Origin: Trogon surrucura
Taxonomy: Eukaryota > Chordata > Aves > Trogoniformes > Trogonidae
Assembly: GCA_020746105.1 (NCBI GenBank)
Contig: CM036623.1
Coordinates: 3,534,001-3,598,000, forward strand
Length of the DNA stretch: 64,000 nucleotides
Reading direction: 5' to 3'
Positions 63,201-64,000 of this stretch are shown one piece after another (positions within the stretch are counted from its first letter, which is position 1; every line of letters begins with the position of its first letter). The notes below the pieces were generated by a model, which saw only the letters and a program-made list of their open reading frames with translations, was not told the DNA's origin and did no database searches. The position numbers were made by a program, and so were the translations under genes.

Positions 63201-64000
63201 TGTCTTGAGTCTCACTGTTTCTGGACAGTAGTTATTTCGAGGGTACCAGTTGTTTTTCACTTCATCCATCCATACTTTATTCACAAGCATTTTAAGAAAG
63301 AAGGCATTGCAGTATGATTGGGGGTTTGGAGGGAGTGGGAGGAGGAAGGGAAGGAGATTAATTTTTGCGCAATTATTACCAAAATCAACTGGTAAATTTT
63401 ATGTACACGTAAGCATCCTGATGACCTGAATCAAAACTGATTGTACCATAAAAATTGTCAAAACTTGACAGTAAGTTAATTCCGAAAGATCATAAAAGAA
63501 AGAAAACTATTTTGCTAGGGATTGCTGGAGGGAAATAGAAATCATGATGACAATGCTTTTGCCCTTAGTTATAGTAAATAAAAGCTTTTATCCTTCCCTG
63601 ATGCTGGAATTAAATGTGATTTTTGTTTTATTCATGCGAAACGCAGATTTCAGTTAGGAATACCGTCGCCTTTCACTGCATATTGCAGTAACAGAATACC
63701 ACAACTTTCTAAAAATGGAAATGTGTGACAAATTAGTGAGAACACCCAAATCCTAGATCATCCTGATCAAAAGTTACAACCCAGGCTTGGAAAAACAAAC
63801 CAGAAACAACTCTACTAGCTGTATTGGAAACTGACAGTCACAACAAAAAAAAAATTGTTCTAACAACTACAAACTTTAATTATAACAGGGAAGTATATTT
63901 AGATGATGCCTTAAATAGGGCTGCTGCTATTCCACTCAGCTGATCATACCACACCTTTGGCGGATAGCCACACCTTTGGTGTATCACAGCTCAGAGGAAA
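54205..64000. other. Intergenic stretch, no gene recognised
   Basis: No coding exon, RNA gene or named transposon was seen on either strand. It contains an (AAAAC)n repeat, a somewhat GC-richer patch at 62070-62330 with a TGACTCA (AP-1-type) site at 62249-62255, a G-rich tract at 63319-63356 and a short direct repeat at 63949-63979. Regulatory elements for distant genes are possible but cannot be shown here. Confidence 0.5.
62837..62864. repeat. (AAAAC)n microsatellite
   Basis: Five to six units of aaaac occur in a row with no flanking SINE body. Confidence 0.9.

Noticed and set aside
36500-64000. Genes of the conserved neighbourhood such as GJD2, ACTC1 or CHRNA7
   Set aside because: No connexin, actin or nicotinic receptor motifs appear in any frame; GJD2 and ACTC1 have long conserved exons that would be evident.
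1-64000. CRISPR arrays, bacterial operons, phage or mobile defence systems
   Set aside because: The window is vertebrate nuclear DNA with introns, CpG islands and avian retroelements; no such structure is present.

Overview
The window looks like AT-rich euchromatic DNA from a bird, most likely a passerine. Three things point there: CR1 LINE fragments with the typical 8-bp tail, two LTRs of a type common in Neoaves, and a tRNA-Ile-headed SINE with a CR1-like tail that matches TguSINE1, a family known to me only from passerines. Only one protein-coding gene can be read with confidence.

That gene is ARHGAP11A (MP-GAP), on the minus strand. Its coding exons run from 36263 down to 24292. All twelve can be placed with proper splice sites, and their phases agree from start to stop. 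The product is 1020 residues, against about 1023 in human, with an intact RhoGAP domain and the conserved C-terminal KPVDL. Its promoter lies in a CpG island (about 35750-36480) and carries a CCAAT box and a TTCGAA (CHR-type) element, as expected for a G2/M-expressed cytokinesis gene. The 3' UTR probably ends near 23215.

Layout. 1-7600: no gene recognised. 7600-8560: a strong CpG island with no assigned gene, containing three RE1/NRSE (REST-binding) motifs at an exact 29-bp period. 8600-21600: no gene recognised; one CR1 LINE end (13981-14232) and an AT/CA microsatellite (14430-14620). 21600-21800: a small GC-rich block with Sp1-like and YY1-like motifs. 23215-36480: ARHGAP11A, with a solo LTR in intron 10. 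36500-64000: no coding gene recognised; a partial LTR (39106-39712), small CR1 remnants, an unexplained CpG-rich pocket with overlapping ORFs (about 43530-44030), and a TguSINE1-like SINE apparently nested in an old CR1 (about 53085-54200).

In other vertebrates the neuroendocrine gene SCG5, then GREM1, follow ARHGAP11A in the same orientation, which here means to the left. I found no SCG5 coding exon. The two left-side promoter-like blocks are the natural candidates for its first, non-coding exon, and REST sites fit a neuroendocrine gene. This link is inference. I saw no clearly new biological system; the RE1 array is the most interesting signal.
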